A stretch of DNA of 64,000 bases from positions 223,238 through 287,237 of the forward strand of contig JAYRJE010000007.1 of NCBI GenBank assembly GCA_041906465.1, written 5' to 3'. Under the pieces are notes generated by a model. It saw only the letters and a list, made by a program, of their open reading frames with translations, searched no databases and was not told the DNA's origin. Every line of letters starts with the position of its first letter. The first letter of the stretch is position 1. The position numbers were made by a program, and so were the translations under genes. The stretch is from Didemnitutus sp041906465 (GTDB lineage Bacteria; Verrucomicrobiota; Verrucomicrobiia; Opitutales; Opitutaceae). Positions 16,065 through 25,361 of this stretch are shown in pieces.

Positions 16065-18346
16065 TTCAATGGCAGGCGACGCGCGGCGCTGTTGCCGGAT
16101 TTGTCGTAGAGCGTGATCTCGACCGAGGTCGCGCCCGCGGCTTTGGCATCGGTGAACTCGGCGACGAAAGTCTCGCGCTGGCTGTCGAGGATGCCATCGG
16201 CGGGTTGCTCGAGGGTCGCGCGCGCACCGTTGTTCAGAACGAACTCCGCGCCTTCAAGCAGGCTGAGCGCATCCCGGCCCTCGAGCGAGACGCGCCACGT
16301 GCCAGCGACATGCTCCACCTTGGCGTCGAGGATTTCGGGGGCGGTGCGGTCCACCGTGAGGTAATCGGTTTCGAACGTATAACTCAGGCGCTGCGCCGCG
16401 GGGCGGGGCGCCTGCTCGCGGGCGGTGAGGCGGGAGCGATAACGACCTTCGGGCAGGTGGCTGATGTCGAATTGCACGTAGGAGTCCGCCGTGTCGATCA
16501 CGAGGTCGGTCCACTCGTTCTTGCCTTCCGGGCTGATCGAGAACGTTGCGGCAACGTTGTCGTCATCGGCATCGGTGAGCGTCCAAAAGACGATTTGCGC
16601 CCCCGGCGCCGGCACGACGGGACTGTTCAGGAGACCACCTTTGCGTTTGCCGCCGCCATCATCCTTCGAGTCGCGCGGACTCGGGAAAAGGAGCTGGCCG
16701 AGCGTCATGCTCGCATTCGCCGCGGTGGCGTCGGCGACGGGCACGAGGCCGAGATTCGCGGGGAAGATGCGGAAATCCGTCAGCTGCGGCCGGCGGTTCT
16801 GCGGCAGGTAAAACAGCGTGGCCTTGTCGATATCGGGCTCGGCCCCCAGCTTGAATGCCCAGGTCACGCGCAGTTGCACGTAGCGGCCTCGCAGGCCCGG
16901 CGCGAACCAGCCGCCATCGGCCGGCTTCAATTCGGTCCACGCGCTCCAGCCCTCGAGCTCATCGCTGCCGAAGCTCGTGCGCAGCGCGACGCGCACGCGT
17001 TCCGCGGCGGTGCCGTCGAGACGGGCGAAGCGCACCTGTCCGAGGCCGGCGGGGACACCGAGATCGAGCTTGCGCGTCTCGAGGGAGCGGTCGACGGACT
17101 CGGCAAAATTGAGCTGCGAAAAGCCAGCGGCGTTGTTGCGCAGCAAATGGAACGTGCCACTGCCGGCGGCGCGGCTCGGCAGGATGGCGTTGACCTGCGA
17201 CGAGGCGACGGCGCCCAGATTGACGCTGCGACGCTCGGACGGAGCGTAGGCGACGATCTCACCTTGTTCGCCACCACTGATGAGAATCCAGCGCGGTCCC
17301 TTGCCATCGTCGTGCCATGCGAGGCGATAGAACGCCGTGCTCGGACGCGAGACGACGGTCTCGGGCAGTGCGTCGGTCGGGAAATAGACGAGTTGCGCGC
17401 GCCCCGTGAATTTTTCCGCGCGGGCCGGGTCGTTGTCGTTCGCGTCGTCGGGTTTCGCCGCCGCGGCCGGCGGGGTGTTGGGCGTGCGGTTGACGCGCGC
17501 CTCACCCGAGGTGCCGGACAGCGTCACCGCGGCGTAGAAGGCGCCGTCGGTGTCCGCGAGCAAGTCGGTGATCTCGGCGTCGCGGTTTTCCAGCAGGACC
17601 AGCGGCGCACCGCCGGGAGCGGGAAACGCGTAGACGTTGCCCTTCGGCGCCGAGCCGGCGATCACGCGGCCGTCGGCGAGCGGGAGGAGCCGGCGGACGT
17701 TGCGGTCGCGGATTTCGCCATAGAGCGCGAGACCGTGTTTCTCCAGATCGGCGGCGGTGCTGAGCTTCGCCTTCGCTTCGCCGGCGGCGGCGAACTTCTC
17801 CAAGTCCACCCGGTAGATGCGACCGGGATTGCCGGTCGCGACGAGGAACGTCGGTGCCTTTCCGGGCAGCTTCACGATGTCGAAAATCGAATCGGCCGGA
17901 AGGAGGGCCGAGGCCACGACCTTGCCGCCGCGCACCAGCGAGAGGGTGCCTTGCGGGGACGTGCCGGCGATGAACGCCTCACCGTCGAGCGCGCACAGCG
18001 CGAACACGTGGGTAGCTTCCAGATCGACGGCGAGGTCAGGCTGGTAGGCGGTGCGCACGTCGGTGTTCACGCGGAAGACTTTCCCTTCGGGACCAGTGCC
18101 AACGAGCCAAGCCCGGTCATCGCCGGTGCGCACAAAGGTCCAAAGCAGATCGGCCGGGATCGCACCGGGCAGATCGCGGAGCGTGGGACCGACGAGCAGG
18201 CGTCCGTCGGAGCGCACCGCGAAACCCTTCAGGTTGCGGTTGGGGACCTCGCGATAGAAATCGATTTCGAATGATTTCGAGAGGGGGTCGGCGGAGAGCG
18301 TCGCGGCGGCGACGAGGATTAGCGCGAGGGACGAGAGGAGGCGCAT
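16061..18346 (-). CDS. Large exported beta-rich protein of unknown function
   Basis: 761 residues from the ATG at 18346, chosen because MRLLSSLALILVAAATLSADP is a clean signal peptide; the open frame extends 80 codons further but through palindromic repeat sequence. The mature first 350 residues are repeats with the pattern of small blades (G-x-D-D-R-A-W-L-V-G-T, DGRVIAGSAPKGNVYAF), which suggests a beta-propeller. The later part has Ig-like or jelly-roll strands (AWTELKPADGGWFAPGLRGRYVQLRVTW; the last 200 residues resemble fibronectin/Ig folds and end DNSAARRLPLK). No catalytic motif is visible. It is downstream of the S55 protein on the same strand with a 236-base gap that carries a repeat. 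Propeller is inference. Confidence 0.75.
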   Translation of the reverse strand: MRLLSSLALILVAAATLSADPLSKSFEIDFYREVPNRNLKGFAVRSDGRLLVGPTLRDLPGAIPADLLWTFVRTGDDRAWLVGTGPEGKVFRVNTDVRTAYQPDLAVDLEATHVFALCALDGEAFIAGTSPQGTLSLVRGGKVVASALLPADSIFDIVKLPGKAPTFLVATGNPGRIYRVDLEKFAAAGEAKAKLSTAADLEKHGLALYGEIRDRNVRRLLPLADGRVIAGSAPKGNVYAFPAPGGAPLVLLENRDAEITDLLADTDGAFYAAVTLSGTSGEARVNRTPNTPPAAAAKPDDANDNDPARAEKFTGRAQLVYFPTDALPETVVSRPSTAFYRLAWHDDGKGPRWILISGGEQGEIVAYAPSERRSVNLGAVASSQVNAILPSRAAGSGTFHLLRNNAAGFSQLNFAESVDRSLETRKLDLGVPAGLGQVRFARLDGTAAERVRVALRTSFGSDELEGWSAWTELKPADGGWFAPGLRGRYVQLRVTWAFKLGAEPDIDKATLFYLPQNRRPQLTDFRIFPANLGLVPVADATAANASMTLGQLLFPSPRDSKDDGGGKRKGGLLNSPVVPAPGAQIVFWTLTDADDDNVAATFSISPEGKNEWTDLVIDTADSYVQFDISHLPEGRYRSRLTAREQAPRPAAQRLSYTFETDYLTVDRTAPEILDAKVEHVAGTWRVSLEGRDALSLLEGAEFVLNNGARATLEQPADGILDSQRETFVAEFTDAKAAGATSVEITLYDKSGNSAARRLPLK

Positions 18347-18388
18347 GGGAGAGAAAAGTGTGGGGGGCATTACGCCGCGACGTCGGGG

Positions 18389-18451
18389 GAGCGAAGCGAA
18401 GAATCCGGTGACGGCCGTATCGAACGTCCTTCTGGATTCTTCGCTTCGCTC
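18389..18451. repeat. Inverted repeat, GAGCGAAGCGAAGAATCC type
   Basis: Perfect 18-base arms (gagcgaagcgaagaatcc at 18389-18406 and its reverse complement at 18434-18451), 27-base loop. It fills the gap between the S55 gene and the exported propeller-like protein. A different sequence type from the GTAG and CACGAAAC repeats. Confidence 0.85.
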
Positions 18452-18582
18452 GGAACGACCGGGGCGAGGGGCGGTGAGAAAAACCGAACTTTGCGCACGG
18501 AGCGAGCATCCAGCGTCGGGGCGTAAAGCCCCTCCCACCGTGCTCGCGGACGAGAATTGAAGGCCATCGGCGAGCCGCGCGC

Positions 18583-20367
18583 TCAATCCGTGATCTTCAG
18601 CGGCCGACGCGTGCTGACGTTGAAGAGGCGACCGGGCAGCAAATGGGTTTCCCAGAGCGGCACGGCGGCGTCGCGGCGCTGGTAACGGCTCGCGTCGGCG
18701 GAGCGAGCGATGCGCTCGAACGAGCTGGGCAACTCGACCGTCGTGGCGGTGCTGTCGGAGAAGAGCGCGGTCCGTTCAACCACGGCAAGGTAAAGCCCGT
18801 CGCCTTCGCGGGCGTCGCGGAGCATGCCGAGATATTCGTCGAAATTGCGGAGCTGGTTCACGCTCATCGAGCGCGGCCGGCCTGTCAGGTCGTCGAGCTG
18901 TCGGCCGTTCGCGAGCACAACCTCGAGTTCCTTGCCGGTCCATTCGGTGGGCACGGGAATGTCGACGGTTTCGATGGATTTGTCGGCTTGGAACCCGCGC
19001 CAGCTGATCGTGGCGGTGAGCGTCTCGCCGGCGCTGGCGGTCGTGCGCGAGACTTGGAGCAGCTCGACGTAACCGACGGGCATCTCGGTCGTTTCTTCGA
19101 CGGCGAAGCGGATCTTTCCCGGGAACGTGCGCTCGTAGGGATTGAAGAGCCACTGCTGGAGATTCGCGGTGAACTCGCCGACGCCCTGGGCGAAGCCCTG
19201 CGGACCCGGATAAAGGCGGCTGAACTCGACTGGGGCGCGACCGGCGTAGTCGACGATCGCGCGGAGACGAAAGCCGCGGGTGAGGCCGGCCTCGTTCGAG
19301 CCCAGCACGGCCTGCGTCAGGCCGGTGGCGGCGATGGCGGGGAGCAGCATCTCGTGTTGCACGACGGCGAACTGGAGGCTCTTGCGGTTCAGGCGCGACG
19401 GCAGATCGATCTCGACCGGCACCAAGTGCGGCATGCGGCCGACTTCGCCGTAGATCGCGGACAGGCGATCCTGCGAGAACGTGCCGATCACGCGACCGGT
19501 GTTGGCGACCTTGATGGAGTTGAGCGAACTCGGGAGAATCGTGACGATCTCGGCCTCCGCCATGGGAACTTCGGTGGCACCGAGCGTCATGAGCGGGTGG
19601 CCGAACGCGAGAACGTGCGCGCCGTCGATGTGGGAGACGGTGCCGCTGGCGGCCATCGTGATGTCGCCGACCGCGAGCGCGGCGGCGACGACACCGCCGG
19701 GTTTCAGGTTCGGCGCGGGCGCGTCAGGCAATTCGGCGGCGGCGGAGCCGAGATTACCGCCGAGCGCGATAGCGTTGAGGCCGATCGCTTCGAATTGCGG
19801 AGCCATGACCTCGGCGACCTGCGGGGCGATACCGCCGAGCGAAAAGACGGGCCGGAAGGGCTGAAAATCGCCACCGGTCGAGCGTTGGGTGGGACGATCG
19901 TTTCGGGCCCGCGGTTCGGATTTGACCGGGATCGGCAGTGTCGTGGCCGGCGCGGGCGCGCTCGAGGGGAGCGCGCTGACTTCAAGCATGTCGGCGATGG
20001 GCGTGAAGCCGGCGTAGCGGACCGTCTCGAATTTCTGGATCTGGTAAGAGAGAACGCCCACGAGTTTGCCGTCGATGTAGAGCGGGCTGCCGCTCATGCC
20101 GGCGACGGCGCCCATCGGTTGCACGCGCGGGTCGGTGAGTTCGCAGAGGATGAGGCTTTTGCCCGGACCGAGGGCGTTTTGGAGGACGCCGGTGACCTGG
20201 ACGCCGAACGGCTCCGACTGCGAACCGCGGAAAACGGTCCAGACTTCGCCTTTCATTCCCGGCTGCAACTCGCTCAGCGGAAGGACCGGCGCGTTGGCCG
20301 GTTGCGCATGCGCTGCGGCGGCGAGGAACAACGCGGCAGCGATGGCGTGGAATCTGAAGAAGCGCAT
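18583..20367 (-). CDS. Exported SpoIVB-type (S55) serine peptidase-like protein
   Basis: 594 residues with a signal peptide (MRFFRFHAIAAALFLAAAAHAQ). Early in the mature part is MKGEVWTVFRGSQSEPFGVQV, then VQPMGAVAGMSGSPLYIDGKLVGVLSY, the S55 nucleophile motif (serine in G-M-S-G-S-P, residues 90-95), and later SHIDGAHVLAFGHPLMTLGAT, the S55 block containing the D-G-H/FGHP residues. S55 is known from SpoIVB, which opens the sigma-K checkpoint in Bacillus; here there is no sporulation context. A PDZ domain is not obvious. After about residue 330 the protein runs on with beta-rich sequence of unknown fold. It precedes the propeller-like exported protein and is 36 bases downstream of hemL. An inner-wall or outer-membrane-linked protease is possible, but the substrate is unknown. 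Confidence 0.82.
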   Translation of the reverse strand: MRFFRFHAIAAALFLAAAAHAQPANAPVLPLSELQPGMKGEVWTVFRGSQSEPFGVQVTGVLQNALGPGKSLILCELTDPRVQPMGAVAGMSGSPLYIDGKLVGVLSYQIQKFETVRYAGFTPIADMLEVSALPSSAPAPATTLPIPVKSEPRARNDRPTQRSTGGDFQPFRPVFSLGGIAPQVAEVMAPQFEAIGLNAIALGGNLGSAAAELPDAPAPNLKPGGVVAAALAVGDITMAASGTVSHIDGAHVLAFGHPLMTLGATEVPMAEAEIVTILPSSLNSIKVANTGRVIGTFSQDRLSAIYGEVGRMPHLVPVEIDLPSRLNRKSLQFAVVQHEMLLPAIAATGLTQAVLGSNEAGLTRGFRLRAIVDYAGRAPVEFSRLYPGPQGFAQGVGEFTANLQQWLFNPYERTFPGKIRFAVEETTEMPVGYVELLQVSRTTASAGETLTATISWRGFQADKSIETVDIPVPTEWTGKELEVVLANGRQLDDLTGRPRSMSVNQLRNFDEYLGMLRDAREGDGLYLAVVERTALFSDSTATTVELPSSFERIARSADASRYQRRDAAVPLWETHLLPGRLFNVSTRRPLKITD

Positions 20368-20403
20368 GGTGACTCTAGCTCAACGGCACAGGGGCGCCGT
20401 TTC

Positions 20404-21681
20404 TTAGAGCGACGTAATGGCCTTCGAGATCACTTCGCAAGCCCGGGTCACGGCCTCTCCTTCGTGGGCGGTGCTGATAAACCACGCTTCGTAGGCGCTC
20501 GGCGGCAGGTAAACGCCACCGTCGAGGCACGCGTGGAAGAAGCGGCCAAAAAGTTTCGCGTCGGACGTGAGCGCCGTCGGCATGTCGCGCACGGGCGTCG
20601 GCGTGAAGAACAGGCTGAGCATCGAGCCGACTTGGGGCGATTGGAGCGGGAGACCCTTGGCCTTGGCGGCGGATTGCGCGGCGGCGACGATCTGGCGGCC
20701 GAGCGCGTCGAGGCGCGCGTAAGGATTCAGCTTGTCGAGCATCTTGAGCGACGTGATGCCCGCGGCCATGGCGAGCGGGTTGCCGCTGAGCGTGCCGGCC
20801 TGGTAAACGGGGCCGAGGGGCGCGAGAAAATCCATGATCTCCGCGCGGCCGCCAAATGCGCCGACGGGCAGGCCGCCGCCGATGATTTTGCCGAGCGTCG
20901 TGAGATCGGGCGTGATTTTTTCGAGTTCCTGCACGCCGCCTTTCGCGAGACGAAAGCCCGTCATGACTTCGTCGAAGATGAGCACGGTGCCGTGCGCGGC
21001 GGTGACTTGGCGGACGTAGGGGAGGTAGCCCGCGTCGGGTTTGATGAAGCCGACGTTGCCGATGTAAGGCTCGAGGATCACACACGCGATCTGGCCGGGA
21101 TTGGCGGCGAAGGCGGCTTGGAGCGCGGCTTGGTCGTTGTAGGGGAGGACGATCGTTTGCTGCGCGAACGCGGCCGGCACGCCGGCGCTGTCGGGGTGGC
21201 CGTGCGTGAGCGCGCCCGAACCCGCGGCGACGAGCAACGAGTCGCTGTGGCCGTGGTAGCAGCCGGCGAACTTGATGATCTTGTCGCGCTTGGTGTAGCC
21301 GCGAGCGAGGCGGATGGCGGACATCGTCGCCTCGGTGCCGCTGGAGCACATGCGGACCTTCTGGATCGACGGGAAGAATTTCACGATCAGCTCGGCCATT
21401 TCGACTTCGAGCGGATTCGGCGTGCCGAAGGACGTGCCACGCTCCAAAGCGTCGGCGATGGCGGCTTTGATGCGCGGGTGGTTGTGCCCGTGAATGGCCG
21501 GGCCCCAGGTGCAGACGAAATCGATCAGCTCGCGACCGTCCGCCGTGGTGAGCGTGGCGCCCTGCGCCGACTGCGTGAAGAACGGCGCGCCGCCGACGGA
21601 GCGGAAAGCGCGGACGGGAGAGTTCACGCCGCCGGGGATGAGTTGCTTGGCGCGTTCGAAGAGTTGGTCGGAGCGGGTCAT
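20404..21681 (-). CDS. hemL: Glutamate-1-semialdehyde 2,1-aminomutase
   Basis: 425 residues, the normal size. PGGVNSPVRAFRSVGG is the family start, CSSGTEATMSAIRLAR the cofactor phosphate loop, FDEVMTGFRLAKGG holds the aspartate to the pyridine nitrogen, and Lys265 in TTLGKIIGGGLPVGAFGG binds PLP. It makes 5-aminolevulinate from glutamate-1-semialdehyde in the C5 tetrapyrrole pathway. No other hem gene is close. It is the upstream member of a run with the S55 gene. Confidence 0.96.
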   Translation of the reverse strand: MTRSDQLFERAKQLIPGGVNSPVRAFRSVGGAPFFTQSAQGATLTTADGRELIDFVCTWGPAIHGHNHPRIKAAIADALERGTSFGTPNPLEVEMAELIVKFFPSIQKVRMCSSGTEATMSAIRLARGYTKRDKIIKFAGCYHGHSDSLLVAAGSGALTHGHPDSAGVPAAFAQQTIVLPYNDQAALQAAFAANPGQIACVILEPYIGNVGFIKPDAGYLPYVRQVTAAHGTVLIFDEVMTGFRLAKGGVQELEKITPDLTTLGKIIGGGLPVGAFGGRAEIMDFLAPLGPVYQAGTLSGNPLAMAAGITSLKMLDKLNPYARLDALGRQIVAAAQSAAKAKGLPLQSPQVGSMLSLFFTPTPVRDMPTALTSDAKLFGRFFHACLDGGVYLPPSAYEAWFISTAHEGEAVTRACEVISKAITSL

Positions 21682-21701
21682 GCGAGGAAAGAGTCGAAGG
21701 G

Positions 21702-21733
21702 AACCACTAATTCACACTAATGGGGCACTAATT
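21702..21733. repeat. Short tandem CACTAAT motif
   Basis: Three copies of CACTAAT (from 21704, 21714 and 21726) within about 30 bases, in the hemL/nadE gap just upstream of hemL. Confidence 0.55.
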
Positions 21734-21818
21734 AGGTCAGAGGACCACCGGTTGCCATTCAAGCCCGGCGGCTGCGCGAATTTTGACGAACAAAGGTCGA
21801 TTTCTTGACGGAGGATTG

Positions 21819-21893
21819 CCCACGAAACACACGAATGGACACGAAAGCGAAAGCACGCGCCGGAGTTTCGTGTCGATTCGTGTGTTTCGTGGG
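21819..21893. repeat. 28-base inverted repeat with one mismatch, CACGAAACACACGAA type
   Basis: Left arm 21819-21846 begins cccacgaaacacacgaat; right arm 21866-21893 is its reverse complement at 27 of 28 positions, 19-base loop. It ends 10 bases before the nadE stop. The strongest copy of the family also seen at 13255 and 29492. Confidence 0.9.
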
Positions 21894-21903
21894 CTCATCT
21901 GAA

Positions 21904-23553
21904 TCAGTTCACATATTTCTGCACGATCGGGATGCGGCGACCGACGCCGAAGGCGAGGGGCGTGATCTTCAGGCCGGGGGCGGCCTGCTTGCGCTTGTAT
22001 TCGCTGAGGTCGACCTTGCGGAGGACATCGTTCACCACGGCAGCCGGGAAGCCCTGCGCGGTGAGGTCGGCGCGCGACAGGCCTTCCTCGACGTAGCCCT
22101 TCAAAATCGCGTCGAGCTGATCGTAGGGCGGCAGGCTGTCCTGGTCGGTCTGATTCGGACGCAGCTCGGCGCTCGGGGCCTTGTCGATCGTGTTCCAGGG
22201 AATGATCTCGCGCTCGCGATTGATCCAGCGCGAGAGGGCGTAGACTTGCGTTTTGAACACGTCGGAGATCACCGCGAGGCCGCCGCACATGTCGCCGTAA
22301 AGGGTGCAATAGCCGACGGCCAGCTCGCTCTTGTTGCCGGTGGTGAGGAGCAGCGAGTTGAACTTGTTCGACATCGCCATGAGCAGCAGGCCGCGGGCGC
22401 GCGCCTGGATGTTTTCCTCGGCGATGTCGCGCGCCGTGCCGGCGAAGTAGGGCGCGAGTGTCGCCTCGGCGGCGGCGACCGTGTCGGCAATGGAGATCGT
22501 GTGAAACGGGATGCCGAGATGGCGCGCCAATGCGGCAGCGTCGTCCTTCGAATGCTGGCTCGAAATCACCGACGGCAGGCTGACGCCGGTGACGTTTTCC
22601 TTGCCGAGTGCTTCCGCCGCGAGCACGGCGACGAGCGCGGAGTCGATGCCGCCCGAGAGACCGATGAGCGCCTGCTTGAAACCGGTTTTGTGGGCGTAAT
22701 CGCGGACGCCCAACACCAGCGCGTCGAAGACATCGGCGAGCTCGGCCTGTTGGTAGGTGGCGTGCGCCGCACCTGCAGGCGCCGCCGCGGCGACATCGGC
22801 CACATGGAGTTCTTCGCGAAAGGCGGCGAGTCCGGCGAGCAACTCGCCGCTGGCCGCGCAGACGAGACTGCGACCGTCGAAGATGAGTTCGTCGTTGCCG
22901 CCGACCGAGTTTACGTAGGCGACGGGCGCGCGGACGGCGCGGGCGGTGTCGGCGACGAGGGCGGAACGGACCAGGCCCTTGCCGCAATTCCAAGGACTCG
23001 CGGAGAGGTTGAGGACGAGATCGCAGCGCTGTGTCGCGAGCTGCGCGACGGGCGTTTGCGTGCCGTAAAGGCGGCGCGTGGAAATCATCTCGTGCGTCCA
23101 GATGTCCTCGCAAATCGTGATGCCGATGCGGCGTCCGTCGAACTCCACGACGGTCGGGGCGGACGCGGGCTCGAAATAGCGATCTTCGTCGAAAACGTCG
23201 TAAGTCGGGAGCAGGCACTTGTGCGCCGAGTGGAGGATGCGACCGCGATGGCAGAACGCGGCCGCGTTGAACGCGGGGCGCCCGATCCCGCTGCCGTTGG
23301 CCTCCACCGTGCCTACGACCGCCGGCACTGCGTCGATCTCTGCGGCGATGGCGCGGGTGGACTCTTCGACGTCGCGAATGAAGCGCTTCTTGAACAGCAG
23401 GTCACGGGGCGGATAACCACACACGATCAGCTCTGGAAACAGGACCAGTTCGGCGCCTTGCGCCACGAGGGCACGATAGGCGTCGAGGATGCGGCGGCGG
23501 TTGCCCGCGAGGTCGCCGACGATGGTGTTGAGCTGAGCCAGTCCGATGCGCAT
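21904..23553 (-). CDS. nadE: Glutamine-dependent NAD+ synthase
   Basis: 549 residues from the ATG at 23553 (MRIGLAQLNTIVGDLAGN), the conserved start; a 60-residue extension is rejected because it crosses the start of maf. The N-terminal nitrilase-type glutaminase has Glu41, Lys112 (HKCLLPTYDVFDE) and Cys148 (ICEDIW). The C-terminal synthetase has the ATP loop SGGIDSALVAVLA and the STTGNKSELAVGY block (here TTGNKSELAVGYCTLYGD). It amidates deamido-NAD with glutamine. Two-domain size is as expected. It is divergent from maf over 94 bases. Confidence 0.95.
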   Translation of the reverse strand: MRIGLAQLNTIVGDLAGNRRRILDAYRALVAQGAELVLFPELIVCGYPPRDLLFKKRFIRDVEESTRAIAAEIDAVPAVVGTVEANGSGIGRPAFNAAAFCHRGRILHSAHKCLLPTYDVFDEDRYFEPASAPTVVEFDGRRIGITICEDIWTHEMISTRRLYGTQTPVAQLATQRCDLVLNLSASPWNCGKGLVRSALVADTARAVRAPVAYVNSVGGNDELIFDGRSLVCAASGELLAGLAAFREELHVADVAAAAPAGAAHATYQQAELADVFDALVLGVRDYAHKTGFKQALIGLSGGIDSALVAVLAAEALGKENVTGVSLPSVISSQHSKDDAAALARHLGIPFHTISIADTVAAAEATLAPYFAGTARDIAEENIQARARGLLLMAMSNKFNSLLLTTGNKSELAVGYCTLYGDMCGGLAVISDVFKTQVYALSRWINREREIIPWNTIDKAPSAELRPNQTDQDSLPPYDQLDAILKGYVEEGLSRADLTAQGFPAAVVNDVLRKVDLSEYKRKQAAPGLKITPLAFGVGRRIPIVQKYVN

Positions 23554-23647
23554 GCGCCGATGAACGTTGGCGGTGGGCGCGCGGACTGCAACCCGAAGCT
23601 GGTAATTCCCGCTAGCCGCGCGTCGAAATCCCTGCCAACTGTGCCGC

Positions 23648-24220
23648 GTGGTCCGTCTCATTCTTGCTTCCGCTTCGCCGCGCCGGCGCGAGCTGCTCGC
23701 GCAGCTCGGCGTGCCGTTCGAAATCGTCATCGCCAGCGTGACCGAGCACGAGGCACCTGATTCCGATCCGCGCCACTTGGTTCAACACAACGCCGCGCTC
23801 AAGGCCGAGTGGGTGAGTGCGCGGCATCCTGAAGCCGTGATCCTCGGCGCCGACACGACGGTGTGCATCGGTAATCACGTGCTCAACAAGCCCGCTGATC
23901 TCACCGAAGCCCGCGCCATGCTCCGGCGTCTGAGCGGACGGACGCATTCCGTCTTCACCGGCCTGACGCTGCGGCGCGCTGCCGACGGCCTGCGGATCGA
24001 CGAGATCGTGGAGAGCCAGGTGACTTTCAAACCGCTCGAGGAGGCCTCCATCACAGCTTACCTCGAGCACGTCCACACGCTCGACAAGGCCGGCGGCTAC
24101 GCCATCCAGGAGCGCGGCGACCTCATCATCGCGTCATACTCGGGCTCGCTGACGAATATCGTCGGGTTGCCCGTGGAAGAAACGAGAACACTTTTGACTC
24201 GCGCAGGTCTCATGCGCTGA
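23648..24220 (+). CDS. maf: Maf-family nucleotide pyrophosphatase
   Basis: 190 residues with a GTG start at 23648. LILASASPRRRELLAQLGVPFEI is the Maf signature; LGADTTVCIGNHVLNKP and YAIQERGDLIIASYSGSLTNIVGLP are the substrate and base-recognition motifs. Maf enzymes hydrolyse dTTP/UTP or modified nucleotides and are tied to division arrest. YhdE versus YceF type not resolved. It starts a three-gene run: a TonB-like gene 16 bases on, then a pseudouridine synthase. Confidence 0.92.
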   Translation: MVRLILASASPRRRELLAQLGVPFEIVIASVTEHEAPDSDPRHLVQHNAALKAEWVSARHPEAVILGADTTVCIGNHVLNKPADLTEARAMLRRLSGRTHSVFTGLTLRRAADGLRIDEIVESQVTFKPLEEASITAYLEHVHTLDKAGGYAIQERGDLIIASYSGSLTNIVGLPVEETRTLLTRAGLMR

Positions 24221-24236
24221 ATCCCTCGCCGAAACA

Positions 24237-25361
24237 GTGGTCACTTTGCCCAAATTCTCGCGCCCCGCCGCGTCCGCCCGTCCCGGTTCTCCGATCAAGG
24301 ATCCGACCAATCGCTCGATTGCGATCGGGGTCGCGTGCACGATCATTTTCCACATCCTGCTGCTCTGCCTCGCTCCGCTGCTCCCGGTGGAAAAGCTGTC
24401 GGGCCCGCACTCGAACCTCGATTGGGTGGCGAAGGCGAATCGCGGCAAGGATTTCAACTTCGAGCTGTCGCCGTTGGAGCCGGAACCCAAGCAACCCGAC
24501 CCGTTCAAGTTCGTGGAGACGAACCCCGATGCGCCGGAAAATACGCCGGACAAGACCAACAACTATTCGAACCGCAATCAGCAGTCGGCGCAGAAGGAGA
24601 AGCCGCCGGAAATCGATCCGGAAAATCGGCCCAGCGTGAAAGGACAGGACGACATCAAGAACGATTCCGCGATCGTCTCCGGCGACATGGCCCGACCGCA
24701 GGACGGCGCCGCCGTGACCGCGGTGCAGAACGCGACCGAAAATCTCAACCCGCAAGCCGCCCAGCAGGCGCGCGCGGAACAGATTCCCCTGCAAGGCACG
24801 GAAAAGATCGAGGGCAAGTCCGAGGACGGCATCGGCAGCAACGTTTCCCAAAGCCAGTCGCCGTCGAACAACGCGGCACAGTTTCTCGAAGGCGCGAAGA
24901 ACGGCAAGAGCAGCACCGGCGGCTTGCTCGAAAGCCCCGAGGTCCAGGAGCAGCGTCCGACGCCGAAGGCCCGTCCGCGCCTCACGCAAGCGCGCCCCAA
25001 CATTCTTCAGAACCGCATCGCGGGCACCTCGAATATCGGCATTCTCGGCATCGACGCGCGCTGGAGCGAATACGGCGAATACATGCAGGAGTTCATCGAG
25101 ATCGTGCAGGCCGCCTGGTATTCCATCCTCGATGAGTCGCGCATCGCACCCAAGTCGGGCACGCACGTCTTCGTGACCTTCACACTCAACTCCGACGGCG
25201 AGGTCTCGATCGTCACGACGGAGGAAACCGCGGGCAAGCAGGGCGTCTACGCCTGCACCAGCGCGCTGACCCTGCGCCAGCCCTACCGGAAGTGGACCGA
25301 GCAAATGATCAACGTGCTCGGGAAGCAGCAGACGATGACTTTCAGCTTCTATTATTGGTGA
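24237..25361 (+). CDS. TonB/TolA-like envelope protein
   Basis: 374 residues with a GTG start. One N-terminal membrane helix (IAIGVACTIIFHILLLCLAPLLP) is followed by a long charged, glutamine- and asparagine-rich linker with a P-E-P-K-Q-P run, and then a C-terminal globular domain (EFIEIVQAAWYSILDES to FSFYYW). The C-terminal domain fits the TonB/TolA fold, with TLNSDGEVSIV as its strand pattern. TonB-like proteins carry inner-membrane motor energy across the periplasm. No ExbB/ExbD is adjacent; a complete set lies at 33.7-35.8 kb. It lies between maf and rluA-like, overlapping the latter by 4 bases. The role is inference from shape. Confidence 0.72.
   Translation: MVTLPKFSRPAASARPGSPIKDPTNRSIAIGVACTIIFHILLLCLAPLLPVEKLSGPHSNLDWVAKANRGKDFNFELSPLEPEPKQPDPFKFVETNPDAPENTPDKTNNYSNRNQQSAQKEKPPEIDPENRPSVKGQDDIKNDSAIVSGDMARPQDGAAVTAVQNATENLNPQAAQQARAEQIPLQGTEKIEGKSEDGIGSNVSQSQSPSNNAAQFLEGAKNGKSSTGGLLESPEVQEQRPTPKARPRLTQARPNILQNRIAGTSNIGILGIDARWSEYGEYMQEFIEIVQAAWYSILDESRIAPKSGTHVFVTFTLNSDGEVSIVTTEETAGKQGVYACTSALTLRQPYRKWTEQMINVLGKQQTMTFSFYYW

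Noticed and set aside
18643..21720. 1025-codon open frame on the plus strand
   Set aside because: It covers the S55 gene and hemL on the other strand and has no recognisable domain; hemL is certain.
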